Source: Candidatus Solirubrobacter pratensis | Lineage (GTDB): Bacteria > Actinomycetota > Thermoleophilia > Solirubrobacterales > Solirubrobacteraceae | Assembly (NCBI RefSeq): GCF_000425945.1 | Contig: NZ_AUEK01000017.1 | Span: 38,682-102,681, forward strand | Length of the DNA stretch: 64,000 nucleotides | Direction: 5' to 3' | Program-made: the position numbers and the translations under genes | In this document: piece after piece, positions 18,129 to 26,151 of the stretch | Position numbering within the stretch: position 1 is the stretch's first letter | Layout of the letters: every line of letters begins with the position of its first letter | Notes under the pieces: model-generated | Seen by the model: only the letters and a program-made list of their open reading frames with translations | Databases searched by the model: none | What the model was told of the DNA's origin: nothing

Positions 18129-18680
18129 TCAGCGGCCAAGCGCGACGTGCACTGGGACCATGGGCGCTCGCCGGGCGTGCACCGTCTCGATGATCTCGGC
18201 ATTGTCGATGCCCTGCAGGTACACGGACGTGATCCCGAGGTTGCTGTGGCCGAGCTGCCGCTGGATGACCACCAGCGGGACGCCTTCGCGGGCGAGTTCG
18301 ACGGCGTGCGCGTGGCGAAGCTGGTGCGGGGCAAAGCGGCGCCGGACGCCGGCGGCCGCCGCGGTGTCTCGCAACTGTGCGCGCGCGGCCGCGAGCGACC
18401 ATCGTCGGCCGCGCGTCGGGCCGGTGACGACACAGAACAGTGGCCCCACCGGGAGCTGGAGCCGGGCGGTCTCCCACGGCTGCAACTGCTCCCACGCCCA
18501 GTCGTCCATGCCGACCTCGCGGCGGCGTCCGCCCCTTGCCACGACGCACCAGCACGGCGCCGCGCCGCGGGTCGATGTCGGCCTCGGCGAGCGCCAGCGC
18601 CTCGCTGATCCGAAGCCCGGCGCGCCAGAGCACGACGATCAGGCCGCGCAGGCGCTGCCCGTGAATTAGCCTCGCCTGCG
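18129..18680 (-). pseudogene. Tyrosine recombinase/integrase remnant, frameshifted
   Basis: Two minus-strand frames complete one protein: the upstream part reads LRGLIVVLWRAGLRISEALA, ending at VRRGKG (catalytic Arg I region), and the downstream part continues GGRRREVGMDDWAWEQL through FAPHQLRHAHAVELAREG, QRQLGHSNLGITSVYLQ with HxxR, His and Tyr. The switch occurs at a four-C run at 18532-18535 (a single extra base). The N-terminal core-binding domain is missing. Relatives are mobile-element recombinases of actinobacteria. Confidence 0.75.
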
Positions 18681-18847
18681 GCGCGGCAAGACAAAGGGAG
18701 AGAGCGCCCAGACGCACTGGCGCAGCGTGTCAGGCCAGCAGCTCGGGTGACGCCGTGCACCGGAACGCGGCTGCCGCTTTGGACGAGATGCGGCAGTCGC
18801 GTTGCGGCTCCCGCCGGCAATCCTTCCGCGGCCATGCCCGCTGTCGC

Positions 18848-19085
18848 TCAGCGACGGAAGAACCCGCGTCGGCGGCGTCTCGGGACCACGCTGGGTCGGT
18901 CCGGGTCGACGATCTCGATGATCGAGGCGTCGTCGAGCAGATCCAAGAGGCGGTCGAGACCTTCGTCGAGCTTGACCTGCATCTCGTCGGCGTGCAGCGG
19001 CCAGACGGCGAACAGGTCGATCTCATGCCCGTCGTACTCGAGAGTCTCGGCTCCTTCGTGCTCCCGCGTCGGTATCTCCCTCGCC
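18848..19085 (-). pseudogene. C-terminal fragment resembling a suppressor-of-fused (SUFU) domain protein
   Basis: The only protein-like stretch reads EYDGHEIDLFAVWPLHADEM followed by a conserved-looking LDEGLDRLLDLLDDASI and DPDRPSVVPRRRRRGFF. The PLHADEMQVKL-like pattern and the DPxRPSV ending resemble bacterial SUFU-domain proteins. Upstream sequence to 19271 carries scattered matches in other frames (FTVTQRISMGSVAWYLDGEG), so the gene is broken. Assignment from memory of family style only. Confidence 0.35.
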
Positions 19086-19332
19086 GTCGAGGTACCACGC
19101 GACGCTGCCCATGCTGATCCGCTGAGTGACCGTGAAGACGTCGGCCTCTCGAGCTGCAATCCAGCGCTGCCGACCGCGCAAACCTCGTCGCTGACGCGTT
19201 GCGCGACACGCAGCGGTGCCGGCGGGCGGCGACGAAGTCCCCGTATTCGACGAAGAGGCGTCCTCGCGCATTTGCGCCGCGGCTCGGTTCGCCGCCTGAG
19301 GCGCGGCGCCAGCGCGTTACCAGTCAGCAAAG

Positions 19333-19362
19333 TTGACGACGGTCGCGGCCGAGACGTAGTAT
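19333..19362 (+). promoter_or_regulatory. Sigma70-like promoter candidate for the M28 peptidase gene
   Basis: TTGACG and TAGTAT are separated by 18 bp, giving a good housekeeping-type promoter about 100 nt upstream of the peptidase ATG. It differs in type from the TTG-N15-GNCCTA elements found further right. Confidence 0.4.
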
Positions 19363-19470
19363 GCGCGCAACGTCATTGCGGGTCTCGGCGGCCGCACGCA
19401 AAGGATGCGTGGTGCGCAAAGATGCGCAACGGTCGCGTGGCTCGTGTCGAGCTATTGAGGAGGGTCTCTC

Positions 19471-21102
19471 ATGCCTTATCGCGTGAGACACTGGTGGTTG
19501 CCCGCGCTCTGCGCCACCGCTGCACTCTGCCTGCCGGCCACGGCGAAGGCCCAATCGAACGCCGGTTGCGACAACCGGGTCAACGACACGCCGGGCAAGC
19601 TGGTGCCGTGCGTGACCACGGACGATCTCTGGAACCATATGAAGGCATTCCAGGCGATCGCCGACGCCAACCCGGGCGCTGACGGCCATCCGTCGCGCAA
19701 CCCCGGCGAGCCCGGCTATAAGGCGTCGGTCGACTATGTCGCGGATGCGATGCGCAAGGCCGGCTACGACGTCACGCTCCAGCCGTACACGTTCACGTAC
19801 TCGTCTTACGTCGGGACGCCGAGCTTCAGCGAGGTCTCACCGACCCCGCGGAGCTTCTCGCTCATCAGCGACTGGAACCCCGGTTCCAGCCAGGGTGACG
19901 CGACCGGCGCGCAAGTGAAGCCGGCCGGCGGCACCGTCATGCCTCCGGCACCCAGCCCGAGCTCGGCGAGCGGGTGCAGCCCGAGTGACTTCACCGGCTT
20001 CGCGGGGAAGATCGCCCTGATCCAGCGCGGCACGTGCACCTTCGGGACGAAGGTGCTCAACGCCACCAATGCAGGAGCAGTCGGCGTGGTCATCTTCAAC
20101 GAGGGCAACCCCGGCCGCACGAGCGTGTTCTCCGGCAGCATGGTGGACGCGGACGGCAACCCGTTCGTGGCGAGCATCCCAGTGGCGTTCACGTCGTTCG
20201 ACATCGGCCAGAGCCTCTACAACGAGTACACGGCCGGCACGCCGCCGGTCATGAGCCTGAGCATCCACCAGATCGTCGACCCGAACCGCACCGACTGGAA
20301 CGTCATCGCGGAGTCCAAGGGCGGCGACCCGAACCACGTCGTGGTGGTCGACGCGCACCTCGACGCCATCTACGGCGCGGGCATGCTCGACAACGCCTCT
20401 GGCTCGGCCACGATCCTGGACATCGCGCAGCAGATGCGCAAGGTCCATCCGCTCAACAAGCTGCGCTTCATCTGGTTCGGGGGCGAGGAGCTCGGTGAGC
20501 TGGGCTCGGAGTACTACGTCAGCCACCTCTCGGCGAGCGAATTGGCGAAGATCCGCTACGACCTCGACGCGGACGTGACGGCGACGCCCAACTACTCCAT
20601 CGGCGTCCTCGACCCCGCGGCCGTCGACCTGTTCGGGCGTACCGTCAGCAAGCAGTTCCCCCCGCAGGTGTACGAACCGTCGAAGGTCGCCCGCGACATG
20701 GCGGTGAACTACTTCAGCTCCGTCGGGAAGAACCACATCTTCTTCTCGCCGGTGGGAACCGACGCGGAGCAGTTCCAGTTGGCGGGCGTTCCCGCCAGCG
20801 GTCTGCTGACCGGGCAGGACTGCTGCAAGACCCAGGAGGAGGTCGACCTGTTCGGCGGGTCTCTCGGCAACTACGAGGGCAACGTGCCGAGCTTCGACGG
20901 CGGATGCGTCGACAACCCGTTCCGCTGGTGCGACAACCTGAGCAACAACGATCCGAACGTCCTGACGTTCATGTCGAAGGCGTTCGCCGACATGACGGTG
21001 CGCATGGCGTACAACACGAACGTCGTGTGGGCGGGCGAAGACGTCCACAAACCGACGGGGACGCCGGCCGCGGCAGGACCGCGAGGAGCGGCGGCCCAGT
21101 AG
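19471..21102 (+). CDS. Secreted M28 family metallopeptidase with PA domain
   Basis: 543 residues; AGGAGGG precedes ATG 19471. A Sec signal peptide (LPALCATAALCLPATAKAQ) is followed by a peptidase domain interrupted by a PA domain (IALIQRGTCTFGTKVLNATNAGAVGVVIF). Zinc-ligand blocks: VVVDAHLDAIYGAGMLDNASGS, GGEELGELGSEYY with the Glu base, and the DLDADVTATPN region. Related to aminopeptidase Y/S-type enzymes that release N-terminal residues from peptides outside the cell. Cys pairs near the C-terminus suggest disulfides. It is flanked by mobile-element debris on both sides, so it may have been acquired. Confidence 0.88.
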   Translation: MPYRVRHWWLPALCATAALCLPATAKAQSNAGCDNRVNDTPGKLVPCVTTDDLWNHMKAFQAIADANPGADGHPSRNPGEPGYKASVDYVADAMRKAGYDVTLQPYTFTYSSYVGTPSFSEVSPTPRSFSLISDWNPGSSQGDATGAQVKPAGGTVMPPAPSPSSASGCSPSDFTGFAGKIALIQRGTCTFGTKVLNATNAGAVGVVIFNEGNPGRTSVFSGSMVDADGNPFVASIPVAFTSFDIGQSLYNEYTAGTPPVMSLSIHQIVDPNRTDWNVIAESKGGDPNHVVVVDAHLDAIYGAGMLDNASGSATILDIAQQMRKVHPLNKLRFIWFGGEELGELGSEYYVSHLSASELAKIRYDLDADVTATPNYSIGVLDPAAVDLFGRTVSKQFPPQVYEPSKVARDMAVNYFSSVGKNHIFFSPVGTDAEQFQLAGVPASGLLTGQDCCKTQEEVDLFGGSLGNYEGNVPSFDGGCVDNPFRWCDNLSNNDPNVLTFMSKAFADMTVRMAYNTNVVWAGEDVHKPTGTPAAAGPRGAAAQ

Positions 21103-21224
21103 TCATGCGCGTGGCGCCGGGCGACGCCTCGCCCGGCGCCTACCGCGCTCGCTCAAGCGACGAGACAGCGGTCGCGACCAGTTGCGGCTGTGCGCCGAGT
21201 CGAGCCGCGTGAGCTCGCGCAGCC

Positions 21225-21330
21225 GCCATGAGCCGAACCTCATCGGCGGGATGTCGCTCAAGGACTCGTGCAGCCGGCTGGTGTTGAACCAGCCGACGTA
21301 CACGACGATCGCGAACTCCGTCGTAGCTCT
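21225..21330 (-). pseudogene. IS3-family transposase C-terminal fragment
   Basis: The minus strand reads FAIVVYVGWFNTSRLHESLS, then DIPPMRFGSW. This is the conserved C-terminal end of IS3-type (rve) transposases (YxxWFNxxRLHxSLxxxPPxxF). Nothing else of the element is recognisable, and surrounding frames are noise. Confidence 0.65.
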
Positions 21331-21496
21331 TCGAGAAGCCGATGCATGCGGACGCGAACCGCTCGGGGTGCTGCACCGACGATCACCCCGAGCTCGCTGC
21401 TCGACCTCTGCCAGGTTGCAGGAACATCGGTGCGCTGCAACCTGTGCAGCAGCGGTTCCTACGCAAGGCTTATGCCGCTCGGCGAAGCTTGACGCC

Positions 21497-21682
21497 ATGA
21501 CGATCGCTCGTGGCCGGCAGGTGCGAGACGTCGTGGACTCGCGGCGGCTGCGGGCGCGTGACGCCGCGGTTTCGCGGCCCGCCCGCGTGGTCCGCTGGAT
21601 GGCCGGCGAAAGCGCCGGGCAGTGTGGATCGTGCGTGCACGGCCTCGCGCTGCGCCTGCGCAGCGGCCGGGAGGCGGAGTGA
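21497..21682 (+). pseudogene. Fragment of a NuoF/SLBB-type iron-sulfur protein
   Basis: A 61-codon frame contains MAGESAGQCGSCVHGL, matching the ESxGQCxPC cluster region of NADH dehydrogenase subunit F-like proteins that accompany ferric-reductase-like membrane proteins in Actinobacteria. Everything before the cluster and the residues after it are missing, so it is a short remnant or a minimal derivative. Its stop overlaps the next gene as GTGA, showing they were one operon. Confidence 0.4.
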
Positions 21683-22308
21683 GCCGGCCGGCGGTGGCGA
21701 GTGCGAGCGCGACCGCCGAGCGGCGCGACCGCCTCGGCGGGACCGCCGGCAACCGGCTGCTGACGAGCACGACCGCCCTCGTGCTCGCCGCCCTGCTCGC
21801 GGCCGAGGGCGTGACGATCCTATGGCTGGGCAATCTCCGTACCGAGCACATGTTCATCGGGCTGGTGCTGATCGGACCCGTCGCGCTCAAGCTCGCGAGC
21901 ACGGGCTATCGCTTCGCCCGCTACTACACGCGCGCGCCGCGCTACCGCGCCGAAGGCCCGCCAGTACTGGCGCTGCGCGTGCTCGCGCCCGTCCTCGTGG
22001 CGACGACGCTGCTCATCTTCGCGTCCGGCGTGCTGTTGGTGATCATCGGCCACCGCTCGGGCATCGTGCTGGAGCTGCACAAGGTCGCCTTCATCGTGTG
22101 GAGTGGCTGCTTCGGCGTGCACTTCCTCTGGTACCTTCCGCGCGCCTGGAGCACACTCGCGACGAGCCTGCGCGCGACAAGCTCCGAGCGCGCGCCCGGC
22201 TCGGGCCTGCGCGGGCTGCTGTTAGGTGCCGCCCTCGGAGGCGGTACCGCGCTCGCGCTGGCGCTGCTCCCGAGCGTTGAGGCGTGGCACAGTGGACGCG
22301 GCGGCTAG
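21679..22308 (+). CDS. Membrane protein with five predicted helices (cytochrome b/ferric reductase-like)
   Basis: 209 residues from GTG 21679, which overlaps the upstream stop and has GGGAGG in front. Hydrophobic helices are roughly at residues 25-50, 55-78, 94-118, 125-150 and 175-200. Intramembrane or membrane-edge His residues (RTEHMFIG, LELHKVAF, GVHFLWYL) could ligate heme, as in DUF4405/cytochrome b-like proteins. The coupled NuoF-like fragment supports an electron-transfer role. Family not assigned firmly. Confidence 0.65.
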   Translation: MSRPAVASASATAERRDRLGGTAGNRLLTSTTALVLAALLAAEGVTILWLGNLRTEHMFIGLVLIGPVALKLASTGYRFARYYTRAPRYRAEGPPVLALRVLAPVLVATTLLIFASGVLLVIIGHRSGIVLELHKVAFIVWSGCFGVHFLWYLPRAWSTLATSLRATSSERAPGSGLRGLLLGAALGGGTALALALLPSVEAWHSGRGG

Positions 22309-22401
22309 CAGGCCATCCCCCTCGTGGCGGTGCTGTCCGGTGCCGTGGTCCCTGTTCCCCAGAAGAGCGCCCCGGCTCGCGACGAGATCGTCTTCTTCCC
22401 C

Positions 22402-22920
22402 TGCCCGGGACCCCGTTCTGGGCCTATGCGGCGTGGTGGGTCCGCCAGCCGATGCAGCAGCTCGTCGCCGAGTTCACGCGCCCGGTGATCCTGTCGGACC
22501 GCGCCGTCAGGCAGCTCGCCCGCGTGCGCAACGCCGAGCGCGAGCAGGCTCAGGGCAAGGTGCCGACGCTGCACGAGATCGCCTGGGACACGGGACTCAC
22601 GCGCCGGCAGGTCGAGCACCTGATCGCGGCGTCGCGCACGCCGCGCGCGCTCCACGAGCCGATCGGCAGCGAGGAGTCGGGCAGCACGTTCGGCGACCTC
22701 GTCTTACGCGTGCCGACGCGCGCCCAGGCCGGCGAGCTGGAGTCCCTGCTCGAGCAGCTCGACGAGCGCGGAACGGATGATCATGCGCGCGCGCTCCGGG
22801 CTCGACGGATCCGAGCGCACGCTGCGCGAGCTCGCGCTCGTGCTGGGCGTCAGCGCCAAGCGCGTGCGGCAGATCGAGGGGCGGGCGCTGGACAAGCTGC
22901 GCGAGGGGGTCGACGCTTGA
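22402..22920 (+). pseudogene. Sigma-70 family RNA polymerase sigma factor remnant, N-truncated and frameshifted
   Basis: Reads GTPFWAYAAWWVRQPMQQLV (region 2.3-2.4), VILSDRAVRQLARV, a region 3, then LLEQLDERG. At 22770-22771 one extra G shifts the frame; the next frame completes region 4 (TLRELALVLGVSAKRVRQIE, then GRALDKLREGVDA). Regions 1 and 2.1-2.2 are missing. It is closely similar in layout to the intact sigma gene at 43143-43925 (WAYATWWVRQAMQQLVSEL), so it is probably a decayed paralogue. Confidence 0.8.
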
Positions 22921-22942
22921 GCTCCGCACTGGCGCGCCGCGG

Positions 22943-23212
22943 GTGACGACGGCCTATCACCACTGGCCGATGCTGCGTTGCCGGGCGCTCGGCCACCGGG
23001 TGCGCTTCGTCGCCGACGGAGCGCAGCTGCGCTGGTACTGCGAGCGCGGCTGCGGTGTGCTGGGCACCAGGGACTACGCGAGCGTGGAGGACGCACGCCG
23101 CTACGCGCGCGCCCTCGATCGCGATCGGCGTGCCGACCTGGGCCGCCGCGCGCCGCCGTTCGGGTTGCTGCCGCTACGGCTCGCCCACCGGCTGCGCGCG
23201 CGCCGGCAGTAG
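22943..23212 (+). CDS. Small Cys/His-containing hypothetical protein
   Basis: 89 residues from GTG 22943; ATG 22970 (MLRCRALGHRVRF) is an alternative start. The core reads LRCRALGHRVRFVADGAQLRWYCERGCGVLG, with Cys/His spaced like a small zinc ribbon, followed by YASVEDARRYARALDRDRR and a basic tail. Similar short CxxxGH...C...CG proteins are common next to stress genes in high-GC actinobacteria. Function unknown. It sits between the sigma remnant and the NDH-2 remnant. Confidence 0.55.
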   Translation: MTTAYHHWPMLRCRALGHRVRFVADGAQLRWYCERGCGVLGTRDYASVEDARRYARALDRDRRADLGRRAPPFGLLPLRLAHRLRARRQ

Positions 23213-23235
23213 GCCCGTGAAGGTCGCCGCCAAGC
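23210..23235 (-). promoter_or_regulatory. Stress-type promoter element, apparently orphan
   Basis: GCTTG-N15-GGCCTA on the minus strand, exactly the architecture found upstream of dnaK and others. No minus-strand gene begins downstream of it, so it is either a relic of a deleted gene or a chance match. Confidence 0.35.
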
Positions 23236-23274
23236 GGGCTGGATTTGCGCGGCGGGCGTCCTATCTGACGTGCG

Positions 23275-23571
23275 GTGAGCACGACTTACGGCTCCTCCCC
23301 CCACCGCGTGTTCGTCGTGGGGGGCGGCTTCGGCGGCCTCGAGGCCGTGCGCGGCCTTCGGTCCGCGCCCGTCGACGTCACACTGGTCGACCGGCGTAGC
23401 TTCCACTTCTTCCAGCGGCTGGCGTATCAGGTCGGCGGCAGCGAGCTCGCGGAGACGCTGGCGAAGGCCGCCGGCGCCCCGGCCGCGCGGGGCCGGCGGA
23501 TCGCGGTCGGACCCGACCTGAGCGTCGGCGGGCACCCGGAGATCCTCGCGATCGGCGACATGGCGCAGGTG
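23275..23571 (+). pseudogene. NDH-2-type NADH dehydrogenase with large in-frame internal deletion
   Basis: GTG 23275 opens VFVVGGGFGGLEAVRGLRS (FAD dinucleotide fold) and VTLVDRRSFHFFQRLAYQV, then jumps directly to SELAETLAKAAGA and VGPDLSVGGHPEILAIGDM, which in NDH-2 lie about 220 residues later. The frame is kept across the junction but the NADH domain is gone and the C-terminus is cut where the opposing protease fragment begins. GTCCTA lies 11 nt before the start, matching the -10 part of the stress element; the -35 part is degraded (GCTGG). Confidence 0.75.
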
Positions 23572-23584
23572 CACGAATGCCGCT

Positions 23585-23938
23585 GGGGTCCTCGGGTGGG
23601 AAGCTGCCGATCAGCGACGCCTTCAGCTGCCGCCCGCCGGCCAGCGTGACGGTGAACTCCTTGCTCGAGCCGACGACGTGGTGGTTGGTCACGATGTCGC
23701 CCCGGTCGTCATAGACGATGCCCGAGCCGAGGCCGCTCCCCGACTCGATCTGCCCGACCGACGGCGAGACGCGCGCGACCGCCTCCTCGAAGCGCTTCCC
23801 GAGCGCCATCGTCTGGTCACGCGCCGGCGCCGGCGCCTCGCGCGGCGGGGCGGTCGTCACCGCCGCCGCCGGCGGCGGCTTGTGCTCGCCGCCGCACCCC
23901 GCAAGCAGCACCGCCGCGACGAGCAGTCCGGCCTTCAT
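23585..23938 (-). pseudogene. N-terminal fragment of an HtrA/S1C-type serine protease lipoprotein
   Basis: ATG 23938 overlaps the upstream stop (ATGA). The product begins with a lipoprotein signal MKAGLLVAAVLLAGCGG (lipobox LLAGC), a proline-rich linker and then the trypsin-like N-terminal barrel, SPSVGQIESGSGLGSGIVY and GDIVTNHHVVGSSKEF with the catalytic His. It breaks off after LKASLIGSFPPEDP, before the Asp and Ser of the triad. The breakpoint abuts the truncated NDH-2 gene end-to-end. Confidence 0.75.
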
Positions 23939-24708
23939 GCCGCCGCCCGCGGTTGCAGAGGGGCGAGGGCGATGGGCGCGCCGGTCGCCGGGTGGTCGAA
24001 GAGCTCCGCCGCGCTGCCGCCCTGGACGCCCAGCTCGAGCAACCGCCGCCGGCTCCCGTCGCGTGTCGGCCAGCCGATCGAGCAGGGCGCGAGCGCGAGC
24101 TCGCCCTCGGGGACCGCGTCGCGATCGGCCGCGACGAGCGCGACGCCGCCGGCGTCGCCGATGTCGACGCGCACCCGCTCGCCGGCCTCGGCGGGTGCGC
24201 GGGAGAGCGTGGTCGTTAGGTTGCCGGCGCGGTCGATCCACGCGATCGCGCACGCCGGCACGCGCGGCACGCTGTCGCGCGGCACGAGCTCGGTCACGGC
24301 GTGCGGATGGCGCGTGACGGCATGGCGCACCGCGAGCGAGACGAGATCGCGCACGGGGCGCCGCGCGCCGCGCGAGCCCACGTCGAGGTAGAAGAGCTCG
24401 CGCACCTCGTCGACCACGAACGACCAGGACCAGCCGGCGTCGGGCCCGACGACGATCGCACCGGCGCGGGTGCGGCCGACGCACAGGCGCTCGCCCGCGC
24501 CGACGTCATGGACCACCATCCATCCCGGCGGCCCGTGCGCGAGCGCGAGCTGCGCGACGCACAGCCCCGCGGCCAGCGTGTCGCCGGGAGCGACGAACGT
24601 GGCGTTGACGACGCAGTCGGGGACGCCGAGCTCCAGGCGCTGCAGCTGCTCGGCGAACGCGAGCTCGCCTGGTTCGTAGTCGGCGATCAGCTGCACCAGC
24701 CGATGCAT
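23935..24708 (-). CDS. SAM hydroxide adenosyltransferase-like (DUF62 family) protein
   Basis: 257 residues. ATG 24708 overlaps the DUF2267 stop (TGATG). Recognisable blocks are PGDTLAAGLCVAQLAL, VVHDVGAGERLCVGRTRAGAIVVGPDAGW, and a C-terminal domain with AIAWIDRAGNLTTTLSR. These parallel the DUF62 layout (SAM hydrolases and the fluorinase/chlorinase group), in which the second domain contains the DxFGN-like loop; here it reads IDRAGNLTT. The N-terminal DxFG signature is not obvious, so activity is uncertain. Part of a coupled DUF2267-DUF62-S1C operon. Confidence 0.6.
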   Translation of the reverse strand: MHRLVQLIADYEPGELAFAEQLQRLELGVPDCVVNATFVAPGDTLAAGLCVAQLALAHGPPGWMVVHDVGAGERLCVGRTRAGAIVVGPDAGWSWSFVVDEVRELFYLDVGSRGARRPVRDLVSLAVRHAVTRHPHAVTELVPRDSVPRVPACAIAWIDRAGNLTTTLSRAPAEAGERVRVDIGDAGGVALVAADRDAVPEGELALAPCSIGWPTRDGSRRRLLELGVQGGSAAELFDHPATGAPIALAPLQPRAAA

Positions 24709-25484
24709 CAGGTCGCGAGCGCCTTGTAGTCGTGCGGAAGCTGCGCCGTCACGTCGCGCCATTCTGCGTCGGGAAGCAGCTCGCGCAGCGTCCCGAGCAC
24801 GGCCGCGACGTGCTCGCGCGCGGCCTCGAGCGAGATGCCCTCGCGCTCGGCCACGCGGCGCACGAAGTCGTCCAGCGACATCCGCACCGCCTTCCCGTTC
24901 CCGCGCTGCTTGCCGCGCTCCAGCGAAGCGTGCAGCTCGAGCGGGAGCAGGGCGGTCAGATCGTCGACCTCGCCGGCGGCGATCCGCTCCGCGAGCGTCT
25001 CGAGCACCGCCTCGGTCGCTTTGCGCGCGCCGTCCGGGAACAGGCCCGCGCGGTCCGCGACGCCGTCCAGCAGCGCCTCGAGTGTCACGGGGCTGCAGAA
25101 CCGGTTCTCCGCCTCCGCCACGAGCGGCGCGAACTCCTGTCGCAGCTCGGCGGTCATGTCGGCGATCTCGCTCGGGTCCACCGTCCTGCCCAGCGCGGTG
25201 AACACGGCGTGCGCGTAGCGCTGGGCGCTCTCGACGTCCACGCCCAGGCGCTCGGCGACCCTGCGCAGGAACTCCTCGAGGCCGAAGGGAGCGGCGTCGG
25301 TGTCGGTGAACAGCCAGCCGGCGAGCGGCTCCGGAAGCTGCGCGGCCAGGTCGCGCGCCTGCCCCTGAGAGAGCCGCTCGGCCAGCGTCTGCAGCGTCGC
25401 CTGCGCGGCCCGCTCGGCGGCCTCGCGGTTGATCGACGCCTTCTGCTGGACCGCGGTGACGAACCGCTCGTATTGCTCGCTCAT
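24708..25484 (-). CDS. DUF2267 protein (two domains)
   Basis: 258 residues composed of four related helical half-repeats (about residues 6-60, 70-125, 135-190, 203-255), each with the pattern F...V....G.....A......VL..L...L...E..DL...LP. This equals two DUF2267 domains. The family is stress-associated in many actinobacteria, but biochemistry is unknown. The start at 25484 lies only 12 nt after a GGCCTA box, leaving a very short or no 5' leader. It is divergent from a small gene that has the same type of promoter. Confidence 0.82.
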   Translation of the reverse strand: MSEQYERFVTAVQQKASINREAAERAAQATLQTLAERLSQGQARDLAAQLPEPLAGWLFTDTDAAPFGLEEFLRRVAERLGVDVESAQRYAHAVFTALGRTVDPSEIADMTAELRQEFAPLVAEAENRFCSPVTLEALLDGVADRAGLFPDGARKATEAVLETLAERIAAGEVDDLTALLPLELHASLERGKQRGNGKAVRMSLDDFVRRVAEREGISLEAAREHVAAVLGTLRELLPDAEWRDVTAQLPHDYKALAT

Positions 25485-25496
25485 CGGCCAGTTCGT

Positions 25497-25522
25497 TAGG
25501 CCGCGAGCCGCCCGCGACAACC
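25497..25522 (-). promoter_or_regulatory. Stress-type promoter for the DUF2267 operon
   Basis: GGTTG-N15-GGCCTA on the minus strand, 12 nt before ATG 25484. Its -35 element directly abuts that of the divergent promoter at 25523. Confidence 0.6.
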
Positions 25523-25548
25523 GCTTGGCGATGCCCGAGGACGGCCTA
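25523..25548 (+). promoter_or_regulatory. Stress-type promoter for the small divergent gene
   Basis: GCTTG-N15-GGCCTA on the plus strand, 12 nt before ATG 25561. Back-to-back with the DUF2267 promoter. Confidence 0.6.
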
Positions 25549-25560
25549 CTCGTCCGGGCC

Positions 25561-25746
25561 ATGCGCCGCACGACGACCCAGCCACCCGATCTCGGCCCGG
25601 CGGCGCGCGAGCGCCTCGCCGACGAGGAGAACGAGTTCATCGCCGAGCACGGCTGGGACGAATACGGGCGCTGGCACCTCGGCGTGGACGACCGGATGCC
25701 ACCGGCCCGCAATGAGCCCCGCGATAGCACCTCGGCCGTCTCGTAG
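25561..25746 (+). CDS. Small hypothetical protein with EHGWDEYGRWHLG motif
   Basis: 61 residues. The start at ATG 25561 is supported by a GGCCTA element exactly 12 nt upstream, the same distance as for DUF2267. The core ADEENEFIAEHGWDEYGRWHLG resembles a family of short acidic proteins in actinobacteria that also end soon after this motif; the C-terminus here (PPARNEPRDSTSAVS) is unlike that family and may be truncated. Function unknown. Confidence 0.5.
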   Translation: MRRTTTQPPDLGPAARERLADEENEFIAEHGWDEYGRWHLGVDDRMPPARNEPRDSTSAVS

Positions 25747-25882
25747 CCTCCGAGCGGCGGCGGGTCCGCGAACTGCGACGGCACGGGCAGCGCCGCCGAT
25801 CTCGTACAGCTCGGCCACACGCATGGCACCGTCAATAGGCGCGCGCAGTGGCGGCGCAAGGTGCCCTTCCGGCCCGGACGCG

Positions 25883-26149
25883 TCACACGTAGGTCTCGTC
25901 GATGAAGCACCAGCGCCAGTCCTCTCCGGCCTCGAACGACTGCACGATCGGATGCCCTGCCGCGTGGGCGTGGCGCCGCGCGTGCCGTCCCGGGGACGCG
26001 TCGCAGCAGCCGACGTGCCCGCACGTCAGGCACAGGCGCAGGTGGACCCAGGGCATGCCGAGCGCGAGGCAGTCCTCGCAGCCCTGCGGCGTGCGGGGGA
26101 CGACGGGGCGGATCTGGTCGAGGTGGGTGCAGACGACGACAGGGCGCAC
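25883..26149 (-). CDS. UBP-type zinc finger protein
   Basis: 88 residues. GTG 26149 lies 2 nt after the USP stop, with AAGGA upstream. It has the ZnF-UBP ligand pattern CEDCLALG, LRLCLTCGHVGCCD, RHARRHAHAAGHPI, then WRWCFIDETYV. Stand-alone bacterial ZnF-UBP proteins of this size are frequent in stress islands; their ligand is not established. Cotranscribed with the shortened USP gene under the element at 26350-26375. Confidence 0.82.
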   Translation of the reverse strand: MRPVVVCTHLDQIRPVVPRTPQGCEDCLALGMPWVHLRLCLTCGHVGCCDASPGRHARRHAHAAGHPIVQSFEAGEDWRWCFIDETYV

Positions 26150-26151
26150 GG

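Noticed and set aside
22951..22956. GGCCTA inside the small protein gene at 22943
   Set aside because: No TTG at the required spacing and it lies downstream of the start codon.
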